A DNA stretch of 36,909 nucleotides from Planctomycetota bacterium (GTDB taxonomy: Bacteria > Planctomycetota > UBA1135 > GCA-002748355): contig JAGQQW010000024.1 in NCBI GenBank assembly GCA_020426005.1, positions 1 through 36,909 of the forward strand, in the 5' to 3' direction. Under the pieces are notes generated by a model. It worked only from the letters and a program-made list of their open reading frames with translations. It was not told where the DNA came from and did no database searches. The position numbers and the translations under genes are program-made. Of the stretch, positions 9,717 to 17,448 are shown in pieces. How positions within the stretch are numbered: the stretch's first letter is position 1; each line of letters opens with the position of its first letter.

Positions 9717-9732
9717 TGCTAAACTGCGACTC

Positions 9733-10164
9733 ATGAACCTGCTAACCCGCTCCCTGATTTCCCTCACCGCACTGGCTTCGCTCGCCACCGTCGGGAACGC
9801 GCAGATCACGCGCATCGCCGGCACCGGCTGCTCCGGCGCTTCCTATCCGACTCCGACTCCGGCGACCGCGATGATCGGCACGACCGTGACGTTCCAAGGC
9901 CGCCTTTGTGCGGGCCGCATGCCGGGCTTCTTCATCCTCGGCCTCACGCCGGTGATGGCGACCATCAATCCGCCTCTCACGTGCTCGAGTTGTGTGCTCG
10001 GCACGACGCCCGACATCTATCTGCAGTCGGCGTTCGTGTCGGTCCCCATTCCGATTCCGAACAGCCGGAGCCTCATCGGGTTCTGCTTCTACGTACAAAC
10101 GGGCTGTGTCAACGTGCGTCAGTGCCTCGAACTCGACGGCGCTCTCAAAGTCTGCATCCAATAG
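9733..10164 (+). CDS. Small secreted protein made almost only of the shared C-terminal domain
   Basis: The 143-residue product has a signal peptide (MNLLTRSLIS, hydrophobic core, TVGNAQ, cleavage near 23). The rest is little more than the recurring domain: AGTGCSGASYP near the start of the mature part, a FFILGL strand, a Cys pair in TCSSC, then VPIPIPNSRSLIGFCFYVQT. Six cysteines after the first suggest extra disulfides compared with the longer paralogues. A stand-alone copy shows that the domain can fold and be exported by itself. The start ATG at 9733 fits the signal peptide. The cupin gene follows after 16 bases. Confidence 0.75.
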   Translation: MNLLTRSLISLTALASLATVGNAQITRIAGTGCSGASYPTPTPATAMIGTTVTFQGRLCAGRMPGFFILGLTPVMATINPPLTCSSCVLGTTPDIYLQSAFVSVPIPIPNSRSLIGFCFYVQTGCVNVRQCLELDGALKVCIQ

Positions 10165-10180
10165 CTCGCACGCAGACGCA

Positions 10181-10594
10181 ATGACGCCTGACAACAAGCG
10201 ACCGCTGCATCTCGAAACGGTGCGCGCGGTCCTCACGCCGGCACTCGAACTCATCGAGAAGCCGGCGTGCGACGACTTCTACCAGAAGCTCGACATCGAC
10301 CACGACGGCTTCAAGGGCCACACGCTGATCTCCGAGCACACGTTCGAGAGCGCGTGGGGCATGTGGGAGATGCACCCCAAGGGTGACGAACTCGTCTACC
10401 TCGTCGAGGGCGACATCACGTTCGTGCTGCGCACCGATGCGGGCGACCAACGCGTTCGACTCGACACTCCGGGGCAGTACGTGATCGTTCCCAAGGGAAC
10501 ATGGCATACCGCGGAGACGCACGAGAAGACGCGGGCGCTGTTCATCACGCCAGGCGAAGGGACGCAAGGCGGCGCCGAGCCTCCGGCCGGGTAG
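10181..10594 (+). CDS. Cupin-domain protein
   Basis: The 137-residue protein has one cupin barrel at about 50-125. Motif 1 is WEMHPKGDELVYLVEGD, with His65 and Glu70 as likely metal ligands. Motif 2 is PGQYVIVPKGTWHTA, with His109. Only one His is present in motif 1 where two are common, so metal binding may be atypical. Small single-domain cupins can be isomerases, dioxygenases or ligand-binding regulators; no specific role can be read. The start ATG at 10181 follows the preceding stop by 16 bases, suggesting readthrough transcription. The Uma2-like gene follows after 9 bases. Confidence 0.85.
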   Translation: MTPDNKRPLHLETVRAVLTPALELIEKPACDDFYQKLDIDHDGFKGHTLISEHTFESAWGMWEMHPKGDELVYLVEGDITFVLRTDAGDQRVRLDTPGQYVIVPKGTWHTAETHEKTRALFITPGEGTQGGAEPPAG

Positions 10595-10603
10595 TCTCGA
10601 TCC

Positions 10604-11155
10604 ATGGCATCCACGACTCAGCTCACCTACGACGACTATTTGCGGCTTCCCGACGACGGGCGACGCTACGAGATCTTGGACGGGGAGCTCTTCGTGAGTC
10701 CGGCGCCGATGACACGACATCAGCGATGGCTCGTGCGATTGACCGCGCTCTGCTTCGATGTCCTCGAGTCGAACGGCGTAGGCATCGTGCTCGTCGCACC
10801 GATCGACGTCGAGATGGGGCCGCATGACATCGTCCAGCCTGAACTCGCAGTCGTGCGGACCGAGCGGCGCTCGATCCTCCACGACACGCGGATCATCGGT
10901 GCACCCGACCTCGTCGTCGAAGTGCTGTCCAAGTCGACCGCCCGGATCGATCTCGGAAGAAAGAGTGCTCGCTACGCGCACGCGGGCGTAGCGGAATACC
11001 TGATCGTCGATCCCGAGACTCGCCGCGTCGAACGTCGCACGGACCCGCGTGGAGACCGCTACGAGTCGATCGAGACGTTCACCGAACGCGTGATGTCGCA
11101 GGTGTTTCCAGAACTCAGCTTCGACATCGACGAGCTCTGGCCGACCGACTTGTGA
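10604..11155 (+). CDS. Uma2-family (DUF820) restriction-endonuclease-like protein
   Basis: The 183-residue length and motif order fit the Uma2 family, which has a PD-(D/E)XK nuclease fold. Seen are YEILDGELF (22-30), VQPELAVV (78-85), APDLVVEVLSKST (100-112) and the terminal block YAHAGVAEYLIVDPETR (124-140). In most members the second block reads PD; here it is Pro-Glu (Glu80), so a usual acidic metal ligand is conservatively changed. Family members are numerous in cyanobacteria and planctomycetes and are rarely linked to a modification enzyme; their biological target is unknown. It begins 9 bases after the cupin gene. Confidence 0.87.
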   Translation: MASTTQLTYDDYLRLPDDGRRYEILDGELFVSPAPMTRHQRWLVRLTALCFDVLESNGVGIVLVAPIDVEMGPHDIVQPELAVVRTERRSILHDTRIIGAPDLVVEVLSKSTARIDLGRKSARYAHAGVAEYLIVDPETRRVERRTDPRGDRYESIETFTERVMSQVFPELSFDIDELWPTDL

Positions 11156-11254
11156 GCTGAGCGAGCCGCGCGGCCCTCCGCCGTCGTTACCGAGAGCGAG
11201 CGTGGGTGTATGGACGGCACATCCCTCGTCCCGACCGCCCTCTCGAGGCTCGTC

Positions 11255-14128
11255 ATGCTCACACTCTGCAAGGCGATTTCAATCGCCATCGCTGCGTTCG
11301 TGGTCACGCACTCGCTTCACGCTCAACGTGCGCGACTCGTATACGACGTCAATGCGGCAGCCGCGCGGCCCAACCTGCCAAACAGCCGCATTCCCATCCT
11401 GGTTGCAGGTGGACTCACGTACTACGTGCTCGGCGATGCTGCCACCGGAACCGAGCTGTGGGCAAGCGACAGCAGCAATCGTTCGTATCTCGTGAAGGAC
11501 ATCCAGCCCGGTCCAGCATCCTCGAGACCGAGTCTCATCGGTAGCCTCGGGTCACGCATGGTGTTCGAAGCGTGGACACCGAATGATGGACTGAGGTTAT
11601 GGATCACGGATGGAACCGAAAGCGGCACGCGCCGCGTCCCGGATTCCCGCTCACAGGCTATCGCGAACCCACTCCCCTCTTCCGGGTCGGCGGTCATCGG
11701 TGCTCACCTCTACTTCGTGACCTCGAGCGAGTACCGTTACGATGTCTACCGCACGGACGGCACGTCGATCGAAGCCCTGACGCAGTTCAAAGTTCGAAGC
11801 AGCTATGCCCCACGCGGACTTCGCGCGTTCGGAAGCGAGCTCTTCTTCCTCTTCGATGACCAGAGCCAGGGCTTCGAGTGGTGGTACATCGACACGGCCG
11901 CCAGGACGCCTACTCCGGCCAAGCTCGTCGCAGTCATCGCTGGAGCCTGGAGTTCACTGACGATTGCTGGCAGCTATGTCTGGTTCAGTGGTTGGTCGTC
12001 CGCGAACGGGAACGAACTCTACGGTTTCGATCGCAACTCGCAGAAGCTCACAGCGTTCGATCTGCTGCCAGGTCCCGGCGACTCCTCTCCGTGGAAGTTC
12101 GTCACGTTGAGCGGCCGTGCCTTCTTCTTGGCACGCACGTCGCTGGCCTTTGCGAGTTACGAAGTCTGGACGAGTGATGGGACCTTGACTGGCACGAAAC
12201 CACTTGTGACCAGCCAGCCAATCGCCGAAGTGTCCAAGTTCGAGGCTGCTGCCGGGCGTTTGTTCTTCGATTCCGCAACGACTGGCAAGACCTACATGTC
12301 GGATGGCACAGCGGCAGGGACTCTCGCCGTAGAAGACGCGCGCATGCTCGCGGTCGATTCCACCTACCTCTGGACGCTCGACACAGTCCGTGGCAACTAC
12401 GCGCGACGTCGTCTCGGCGATCCATACGGCTTCATATTCCTGACGGCGAAGACACAGACACCGAACCTTGAAGGACAACTCGGAGCCAACGGGGACCTCT
12501 GGTTCGTCGTCAACAACGAGAACTGGATCAGCTCGGGCACCGCGTCGTCCACATCCCGGTTCGACCCTACATCGAACGGGCGGACCGAGAGCTCCTATCC
12601 GCGATCGCTCATGGCGCTCGGCCAGCGCTGCATCTTCGTCGCGACGGACGCAGGGGGCAGACGCGCATTGTGGATCACCGACGGACGCACGAATGGCACA
12701 TGGCGCATCACACCACCACTGTCCATATCGACGATACGCGACAGAGAAGACATCGCCGTCTTCGACGGTCGTGCGTGGTTCGCACTTCATGATCTCGGCG
12801 GACGCGAAGTGTGGTGGAGCGACGGCGCCCAGTCCGGCCCGACGATCCTCACCGACCTCAATCCGCAAGGGTCGAGCGATCCCGAGCACTTCGTTGCGAC
12901 CGGCCGCGCACTGTGGTTCTGGGCGACGGATCCGGCACAGGGGCGCGAGCTCTTCCGCACCGATGGCACGGCCGCTGGGACTCGTCTCGCCGTGGACCTC
13001 ACGACGGGCCCTGGCGATACCGACGTCGAGTCGATGTGGGCGGTGGGAGAACGGCTCTTCTTCTACCGCGTGAACACGAACGGCATAGAACTGCTGAGCA
13101 GCGACGGCACGGCAAGTAGCACGCACGTGCTCGCGGCGCCAACCGACAAGGGCTCGCTCCTCGGCGTGACGAAGGACGGCTGCTTCGTGCTCGAGACGAA
13201 CGCGAGCGGCGCTTGGTCCGTGCTCTTCACCGACGGCACCGTCCAGGGAACGCACGTCGTCGACCGACAATCCGGCATCGAAGTCGCGCCAGCCGGCGCC
13301 GTGCTGCCAAAGAGCAACGCGATCGTCGTCGCCAAGAGCGATGGCCTCTGGCGCATCGACCCGACCGCAAAGAGCCTGCTCGCGAGCGGACGCTACTTCG
13401 ACCCGATCACGGTGCAGGATCGAGCCGTCGGCCTTCGCATGAATCCGACCGAGGAGGTCTACATCAGCGATGCCACGGTCGCCGGTACACAGGCAGGACC
13501 GAGCCATCTGGCATCGCTACTGCGCGGTACGAACCACGAACAACTGCGTGGCCTCGGCACATCGCGCATGCTGAGCGTCACTCGCAACTCCCCGATGCTC
13601 ACGAGTGGGCTCGCGACCGGAAGCACACAGGATCACGCCCTCGCGACCGAACTCGAGTCGACCCAAGCCGTCGTCGCCGGCGGAAAGCTCTTCGTCGATG
13701 CTTCTCTCGAGTACGGTTCCGAACTCTACGTCGTCGACGACTTCGGACCCGAGTCGGCGATCGTCTCGCGCGGCTGCGGCACCGGGATTCGCACACCGAC
13801 GTTGACCGCGACGCCACCGACACTCGGACTGCCGATGGCGCTCGAAGCGAGCAGCTTGCGGAACGGCGACGTCGCTGTCCTCCTCGCGGGCATTGCGGCG
13901 GACGTTCGCATTCCTGGAGGCTGCACCGTCCTCGTCGACTTGACGAGCACCGCACTCCTGCTGCCGGCACTCGCGTTCCAGGGCGATGCGTCGTGGACCG
14001 TGCCCCTGCCGTGGGGCGCACAGTTCCTCGGGCTCCAAGTGCGATGGCAGGTGTTGTCGGTGACTCCGTCCGCGAACCTACGAGCGCTCGAAACGACCAA
14101 CGGGCTCGACTCGCTCTTGCGGCCGTAG
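11255..14128 (+). CDS. Large secreted ELWxxDGTxxGT-repeat protein
   Basis: The 957-residue product has a signal peptide (MLTLCKAISIAIAAF, ending near LHAQ, residue 24). It contains about a dozen copies of a short repeat such as GLRLWITDGTESGT, YEVWTSDGTLTGT, RALWITDGRTNGT, GRELFRTDGTAAGT and VYISDATVAGT. These are spaced roughly 45-60 residues apart and suggest a beta-propeller-like or solenoid extracellular array. The last ~115 residues (from RGCGTGIRTPTL to SLLRP) are the shared C-terminal domain. ATG 11255 is chosen over the ATG at 11210 because GAGG lies six bases upstream and the signal peptide then starts cleanly. Similar repeat proteins are common in planctomycete and myxobacterial secretomes; their role, perhaps adhesion or glycan binding, is unproved. 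Confidence 0.85.
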   Translation: MLTLCKAISIAIAAFVVTHSLHAQRARLVYDVNAAAARPNLPNSRIPILVAGGLTYYVLGDAATGTELWASDSSNRSYLVKDIQPGPASSRPSLIGSLGSRMVFEAWTPNDGLRLWITDGTESGTRRVPDSRSQAIANPLPSSGSAVIGAHLYFVTSSEYRYDVYRTDGTSIEALTQFKVRSSYAPRGLRAFGSELFFLFDDQSQGFEWWYIDTAARTPTPAKLVAVIAGAWSSLTIAGSYVWFSGWSSANGNELYGFDRNSQKLTAFDLLPGPGDSSPWKFVTLSGRAFFLARTSLAFASYEVWTSDGTLTGTKPLVTSQPIAEVSKFEAAAGRLFFDSATTGKTYMSDGTAAGTLAVEDARMLAVDSTYLWTLDTVRGNYARRRLGDPYGFIFLTAKTQTPNLEGQLGANGDLWFVVNNENWISSGTASSTSRFDPTSNGRTESSYPRSLMALGQRCIFVATDAGGRRALWITDGRTNGTWRITPPLSISTIRDREDIAVFDGRAWFALHDLGGREVWWSDGAQSGPTILTDLNPQGSSDPEHFVATGRALWFWATDPAQGRELFRTDGTAAGTRLAVDLTTGPGDTDVESMWAVGERLFFYRVNTNGIELLSSDGTASSTHVLAAPTDKGSLLGVTKDGCFVLETNASGAWSVLFTDGTVQGTHVVDRQSGIEVAPAGAVLPKSNAIVVAKSDGLWRIDPTAKSLLASGRYFDPITVQDRAVGLRMNPTEEVYISDATVAGTQAGPSHLASLLRGTNHEQLRGLGTSRMLSVTRNSPMLTSGLATGSTQDHALATELESTQAVVAGGKLFVDASLEYGSELYVVDDFGPESAIVSRGCGTGIRTPTLTATPPTLGLPMALEASSLRNGDVAVLLAGIAADVRIPGGCTVLVDLTSTALLLPALAFQGDASWTVPLPWGAQFLGLQVRWQVLSVTPSANLRALETTNGLDSLLRP

Positions 14129-14157
14129 CTGCTCGAGTTGGAGCGTCACGGCGAAGC

Positions 14158-15423
14158 TCAGCGACCGCGCCGCGGCACGTAGACGAGATCGCCGTTCTGC
14201 AAGCAAATGTTGTTCGATGTGACGCCGTAGAGAACCATGTGGCGCACGTCCACATGGATCGTCGTCGGTGCACCACCGGCTCGACCGAAGCGGACTACGG
14301 CGACGTCACGGATGTCCGCCTGGTCCTTCACGCGGACATCCTGTGCGAACAACTCGAGGATCGTCGATCCTGCAGCGACGCGTTGCGCATCGCCTTCGAT
14401 CTCACCGAGCACGGTCACGGTTCGTGCATCGTGCCAATCCGCGAGATCCGACCGCGAATCCACGCTCTGGCACCCGAATGCAGGCAGCAGCGCCAACAGG
14501 ATGACGATGCTCGACGCGATGCGTGCCCGAGTGGTCCAGCGAACCACGGGACTTCGTTGCGAGAGATTCCGGATCCTACGCTCGAGATCACCAGCGACAC
14601 TCATGGCTGTCATCATTGCTTCACCTCCCAACGAGGGTTCGAGCCGCGACTTCGAGCCGAACTCGATGAGTGCCGCGGCATAGTCGACGCGTACCTGGGG
14701 TCGAAGGGCAACGACCCACGCGTCACAGCAAAGTTCTTCGAAGTCGCGCATCGAACGTCGTAGCGCGTACACCAGGGGCACCCACCACCAGAGCGCGAGT
14801 GCCACGACCTCCAAGAACCGGACGAAATCGTCCCGGCGCCGCAGGTGTGCGAGTTCGTGGATCAGGACGGCCTCACGAATGTCGAAAGACGCCTTCGTCA
14901 AGAACTCCACCGGGAGCACGACGGTCGCCCGCAACCCGGTGCGCACGACGAAAGGCGCGGTGGATGCACGATCGACGACGACATCAGGCACAGGGCGCAG
15001 CCCGAGCTCGGGGGTCAGCTCTCGCACTTGTTGCTGCAAGACTCCAGCGGCGGGACGCAGGCCGCGGATCCTCCTGCGACAGCGCGCAAGGCGCAGGAAG
15101 GTCATCGAGAGAACGACTACGACACCAACACACCAGATCGCGAACAGAGCTGGCTGGACGATCGAAAACGAGTTCGCGTGCTCGATCGAGCCCTCGACCT
15201 GCCCCAACGAAGTCTCGGTCCTAGGAACGATCGCATCGCGCAAGTACTCGTAGACCGGCAGTTCGATCCACAAGATCGGCGGTATGACCAATCGCATCAT
15301 CGCGACGACGCAGAACAGGTGCGCGATCGCGGGCCGGTTGACCCACAGGCACACGCGCGCCGCGAGCCAAAGAGTGATTGCGATCAACCACACACCGAGC
15401 GCCCAAACAAAGACCGCGATCAT
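14158..15423 (-). CDS. M56-family (BlaR1-like) membrane metallopeptidase with a C-terminal beta-grasp/SLBB-like domain
   Basis: The 421-residue protein has four N-terminal membrane segments (about 3-25, 33-52, 92-110, 202-222) around an M56 protease core. The zinc motif HELAH is at 189-193 and the third-ligand region FEELCCDAW at 228-236. A fifth hydrophobic segment (302-318, LLPAFGC) leads into a C-terminal part at about 334-417: TVTVLGEIEGDAQRVAAGST, ILELFAQ, VAVVRFGR, NNICLQNGDLVYVP. This order matches the soluble ligand-binding beta-grasp domain of polysaccharide-export proteins, not the penicillin-binding sensor of BlaR1. In BlaR1, ligand binding outside activates the protease, which leads to BlaI loss; a similar route is inferred here. 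The start overlaps the BlaI gene's stop as ATGA, so the pair is translationally coupled. Confidence 0.88.
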   Translation of the reverse strand: MIAVFVWALGVWLIAITLWLAARVCLWVNRPAIAHLFCVVAMMRLVIPPILWIELPVYEYLRDAIVPRTETSLGQVEGSIEHANSFSIVQPALFAIWCVGVVVVLSMTFLRLARCRRRIRGLRPAAGVLQQQVRELTPELGLRPVPDVVVDRASTAPFVVRTGLRATVVLPVEFLTKASFDIREAVLIHELAHLRRRDDFVRFLEVVALALWWWVPLVYALRRSMRDFEELCCDAWVVALRPQVRVDYAAALIEFGSKSRLEPSLGGEAMMTAMSVAGDLERRIRNLSQRSPVVRWTTRARIASSIVILLALLPAFGCQSVDSRSDLADWHDARTVTVLGEIEGDAQRVAAGSTILELFAQDVRVKDQADIRDVAVVRFGRAGGAPTTIHVDVRHMVLYGVTSNNICLQNGDLVYVPRRGR

Positions 15424-15824
15424 TCGCGCGCTCGCTTCGGCATCGCCGCTCGCCGCAACGAATCCACGAGCGATTCGAGCCGTGCCCGTTCTCGGTCGGT
15501 CAACTTCGCGCGGCGCACGAGATGACTCACGATGGGATCGTACGAACCATCGCAATACGTGGCAGCAAGATCGTCGAGCCGCCTACCGACGAAGGTGTCC
15601 CGCTCGACCTTCGCAGCAAAGGTGTGCGGCACGGAACGGCGCGAGCGCTTGACGAGGCCCTTCGCTTCGAGTCGCTCCAACAGCTTCTGCACCGTCGCGT
15701 ACTCCGAGGTTTCTCCTCCCGGATACAACTCGTCACGGACATCCCGAATCGTCGCGACGCCGACCTCCCACAAATACTGCAGGACAACCCGCTCTGCCTG
15801 GGTCACGGAGTCATCGGGTCTCAT
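15420..15824 (-). CDS. BlaI/MecI-family winged-helix repressor
   Basis: The 134-residue product is of normal size for BlaI/MecI repressors. The N-terminal winged helix is recognisable in VTQAERVVLQYLWEVGVATI, RDELYPGGETSEYATVQKLLERLEAKGLVKR and the wing FAAKVERD; the C-terminal half would dimerise. The family represses its own operon and is cleaved after activation of the M56 partner, which here follows with a 4-base overlap. ATG 15824 is chosen because it gives the family's standard N-terminus; the frame stays open upstream to 15920 through the operators, which argues against those earlier starts. The downstream partner lacks a beta-lactam sensor, so a beta-lactam role should not be assumed. 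Confidence 0.88.
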   Translation of the reverse strand: MRPDDSVTQAERVVLQYLWEVGVATIRDVRDELYPGGETSEYATVQKLLERLEAKGLVKRSRRSVPHTFAAKVERDTFVGRRLDDLAATYCDGSYDPIVSHLVRRAKLTDRERARLESLVDSLRRAAMPKRARE

Positions 15825-15868
15825 GAGTATGCCGATCCTTCCAAGGGACTCGATGCGAGTATTGAACA

Positions 15869-15909
15869 TCAGACATCGTGTCTGACTCCGAAGCAAAGAC
15901 AATTTGTCT
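15869..15909 (-). promoter_or_regulatory. Two perfect inverted repeats, likely BlaI operators
   Basis: TCAGACA-tcg-TGTCTGA (15869-15885) and AGACAA-t-TTGTCT (15897-15909) share the AGACA/TGTCT half-site, and their centres are 26 bases apart. They lie 45-85 bases upstream of the chosen BlaI start. BlaI/MecI repressors bind as dimers to such TACA/TGTA-like dyads, often in pairs, so autoregulation of the BlaI-M56 operon is likely. Confidence 0.7.
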
Positions 15910-16023
15910 GAGAGCGACACTCAAGGCTCGGATCATGATCGAGTCGGTCGCCGTGACCGACGCTTACAGACGCGCACCTTGCCGGTGTAGACTCGTTGTC
16001 GTTCCTCGAACGATCGTGCGCGC

Positions 16024-16377
16024 ATGAACGAAGACTCCGACGACTCAGTTCCGCCCGAAGTGCGCGCGCGAAGGAGCGCGTGGTTCCACGACTACTCGAA
16101 CCGGCTCGACGATCAGCCTACAGACTTGCCTCTCCGCTGTCCTTGCTGCGGTAGCAAGTCTCTCGCCGAACGAGGTGCGTTCGAGATCTGTCCAGTTTGC
16201 TTCTGGGAAGACGATGGGCAGGACGACTACGACGCAGACGTGATCCGTGGCGGGCCAAACGGGCGTCTCAGCCTCACGATGGCACGGGACAACTATCGCA
16301 GCATGGGCGCATCTGACGAACGAAGCTTGGGCCACGTCCGCGCGCCACGACCCGAAGAGCTCCCGGATACCGAATGA
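16024..16377 (+). CDS. CPCC-family cysteine-rich protein
   Basis: The 117-residue protein contains the signature of the Cys_rich_CPCC family: LRCPCCGSKSL (Cys39, Cys41, Cys42) and, 14 residues on, FEICPVCFWEDDGQDD (Cys56, Cys59). The four or five cysteines probably bind a zinc ion in a ribbon. The acidic WEDDGQDD stretch is also conserved in the family. These proteins are common and often near toxin-immunity or phage loci in other bacteria, but their function is not established, and no toxin gene is seen here. ATG 16024 is the only plausible start. Confidence 0.85.
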   Translation: MNEDSDDSVPPEVRARRSAWFHDYSNRLDDQPTDLPLRCPCCGSKSLAERGAFEICPVCFWEDDGQDDYDADVIRGGPNGRLSLTMARDNYRSMGASDERSLGHVRAPRPEELPDTE

Positions 16378-16444
16378 CACGCATGCGGGCCACCGCACTC
16401 GGCACGGGTTCGAGTCGTTCCACACGCTGCTATGCTCTGCCGCG

Positions 16445-16822
16445 ATGGACGTCTTCCACATCCTGGCCGAAGCGAAGATCCGAGAAGCGATCGACGCTGG
16501 CATGCTCGACGACTTGCCCGGCACCGGAAAGCCGCTGCAACTCGATGACGATTCGAACGTGCCCGCCGACTTGCGCGCTTCGTATCGCATCCTGAAGAAT
16601 GCCGGGATGCTGCCCGAAGAGCTCGAACTCAGGCAATCGATGGTGCGCCTTCGAGACTTGCTCGCCGCCACGTGTGACGACGAAGAAGAAGCACGCCTTC
16701 GCAGCGAACTCGACTCGCTCGCCAGTCGCTTCGAGTGTCTCGTCGAGCGGAGGCGCGGCACGGCGCCGGCTCTCGGCGACTACAGGGATCGCGTCGCACG
16801 ACGATTGCGAGGTGGACAGTGA
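16445..16822 (+). CDS. DnaJ-homologue subfamily C28-like conserved domain protein (DUF1992)
   Basis: The 125-residue product is composed of the DUF1992 domain that also occurs in DNAJC28. The start VFHILAEAKIREAIDAGMLDD is followed by LPGTGKPLQLDDD and then LRASYRILKNAGMLPEELELR; all are hallmark segments. The remainder is a charged helix. The role of the domain is unknown; some members are membrane-associated DnaJ-like accessory proteins, but no J domain is present here. ATG 16445 matches the family start, although the frame is open further upstream. The sigma factor gene follows after 19 bases, consistent with cotranscription. Confidence 0.87.
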   Translation: MDVFHILAEAKIREAIDAGMLDDLPGTGKPLQLDDDSNVPADLRASYRILKNAGMLPEELELRQSMVRLRDLLAATCDDEEEARLRSELDSLASRFECLVERRRGTAPALGDYRDRVARRLRGGQ

Positions 16823-16841
16823 CTCAGTGCGCATCGAGACC

Positions 16842-17438
16842 ATGACGGACGGACCACGCTTCGAGAGCCTGCTGAACGCACAAATCCCGGCACTGCAGGC
16901 GTTCCTCCGCTTGCGGACCAAGCGCGCGTTGCGCGACCGTGAGTCCCACGTCGATCTCGCGCAGTCGATCTGCCGGGAAGCGCTCGAGGGCAAGGAGCGC
17001 TACGAGCATCACGACGCTGCGGGGTTCAAGAACTGGCTCTTCACCCTCGCCCGCCGCAAGCTCGCGGAGCGCGACCGGCATTGGAATACCGACAAGCGCG
17101 ATATCGGGCGCGAGCAACGCGCGTTCGCTCAGGAGGGCGACGAGAGCGTCGGACTCGTCGAGCAATACGCGACGTTCTCGACACCCAGCATGCACGCCTC
17201 GTCCCGCGAGCAACTCGCGGAGATCGAGAGAGCGTTCGATCGTCTCTCGGAAGAACAGCGCGAAGTCATCTCGCTCGTCCGGATCGCCGGGCTGAGCCAC
17301 AAGGAAGCCGGCGAGATCCTCGGAGTCAGCGAGGAGGGGTCACGCCAACTGTTGCGGCGCGCGATCGTTCGACTGTCGATCCTGCTCGATTCGAAGACTG
17401 CACCGGAGAACGAGTCGAAGTCCGACGATCGCGAATGA
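16842..17438 (+). CDS. RNA polymerase sigma factor, sigma-70/ECF type
   Basis: The 198-residue protein has region 2 at about 15-82, with AQSICREALEGKERY and FKNWLFTLARRKLAERDRHW. Region 4 at about 128-182 includes FDRLSEEQREVISLVRIAGL and the helix-turn-helix HKEAGEILGVSEEGSRQLLRRA. No region 1 or 3 is seen, so it belongs to the ECF group. It should direct RNA polymerase to a small promoter set. No anti-sigma gene is adjacent; in planctomycetes such factors are often controlled by protein kinases, and a kinase gene lies 3 kb away at 20211. ATG 16842 is chosen; GTG at 16827 is an alternative. It is convergent with the methyltransferase gene, 10 bases between stops. Confidence 0.92.
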   Translation: MTDGPRFESLLNAQIPALQAFLRLRTKRALRDRESHVDLAQSICREALEGKERYEHHDAAGFKNWLFTLARRKLAERDRHWNTDKRDIGREQRAFAQEGDESVGLVEQYATFSTPSMHASSREQLAEIERAFDRLSEEQREVISLVRIAGLSHKEAGEILGVSEEGSRQLLRRAIVRLSILLDSKTAPENESKSDDRE

Positions 17439-17448
17439 GTCCTGAGAT

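Noticed and set aside
11954..13507. Long minus-strand open frame (517 codons) inside the ELWxxDGT gene
   Set aside because: It is Arg/Ala-rich without recognisable domains and lies opposite a gene with signal peptide and repeats; long antisense frames are expected at this GC content.
13213..14763. Plus-strand 516-codon open frame spanning the end of the ELWxxDGT gene and part of the M56 gene
   Set aside because: Arg-rich and without domain signals; the overlapping M56 and repeat proteins account for the sequence.
14158..15824. Calling the BlaI-M56 pair a beta-lactam resistance operon
   Set aside because: No beta-lactamase or penicillin-binding sensor domain is present, and the M56 protein ends in a different domain. 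Many such pairs in other bacteria are not linked to beta-lactams.
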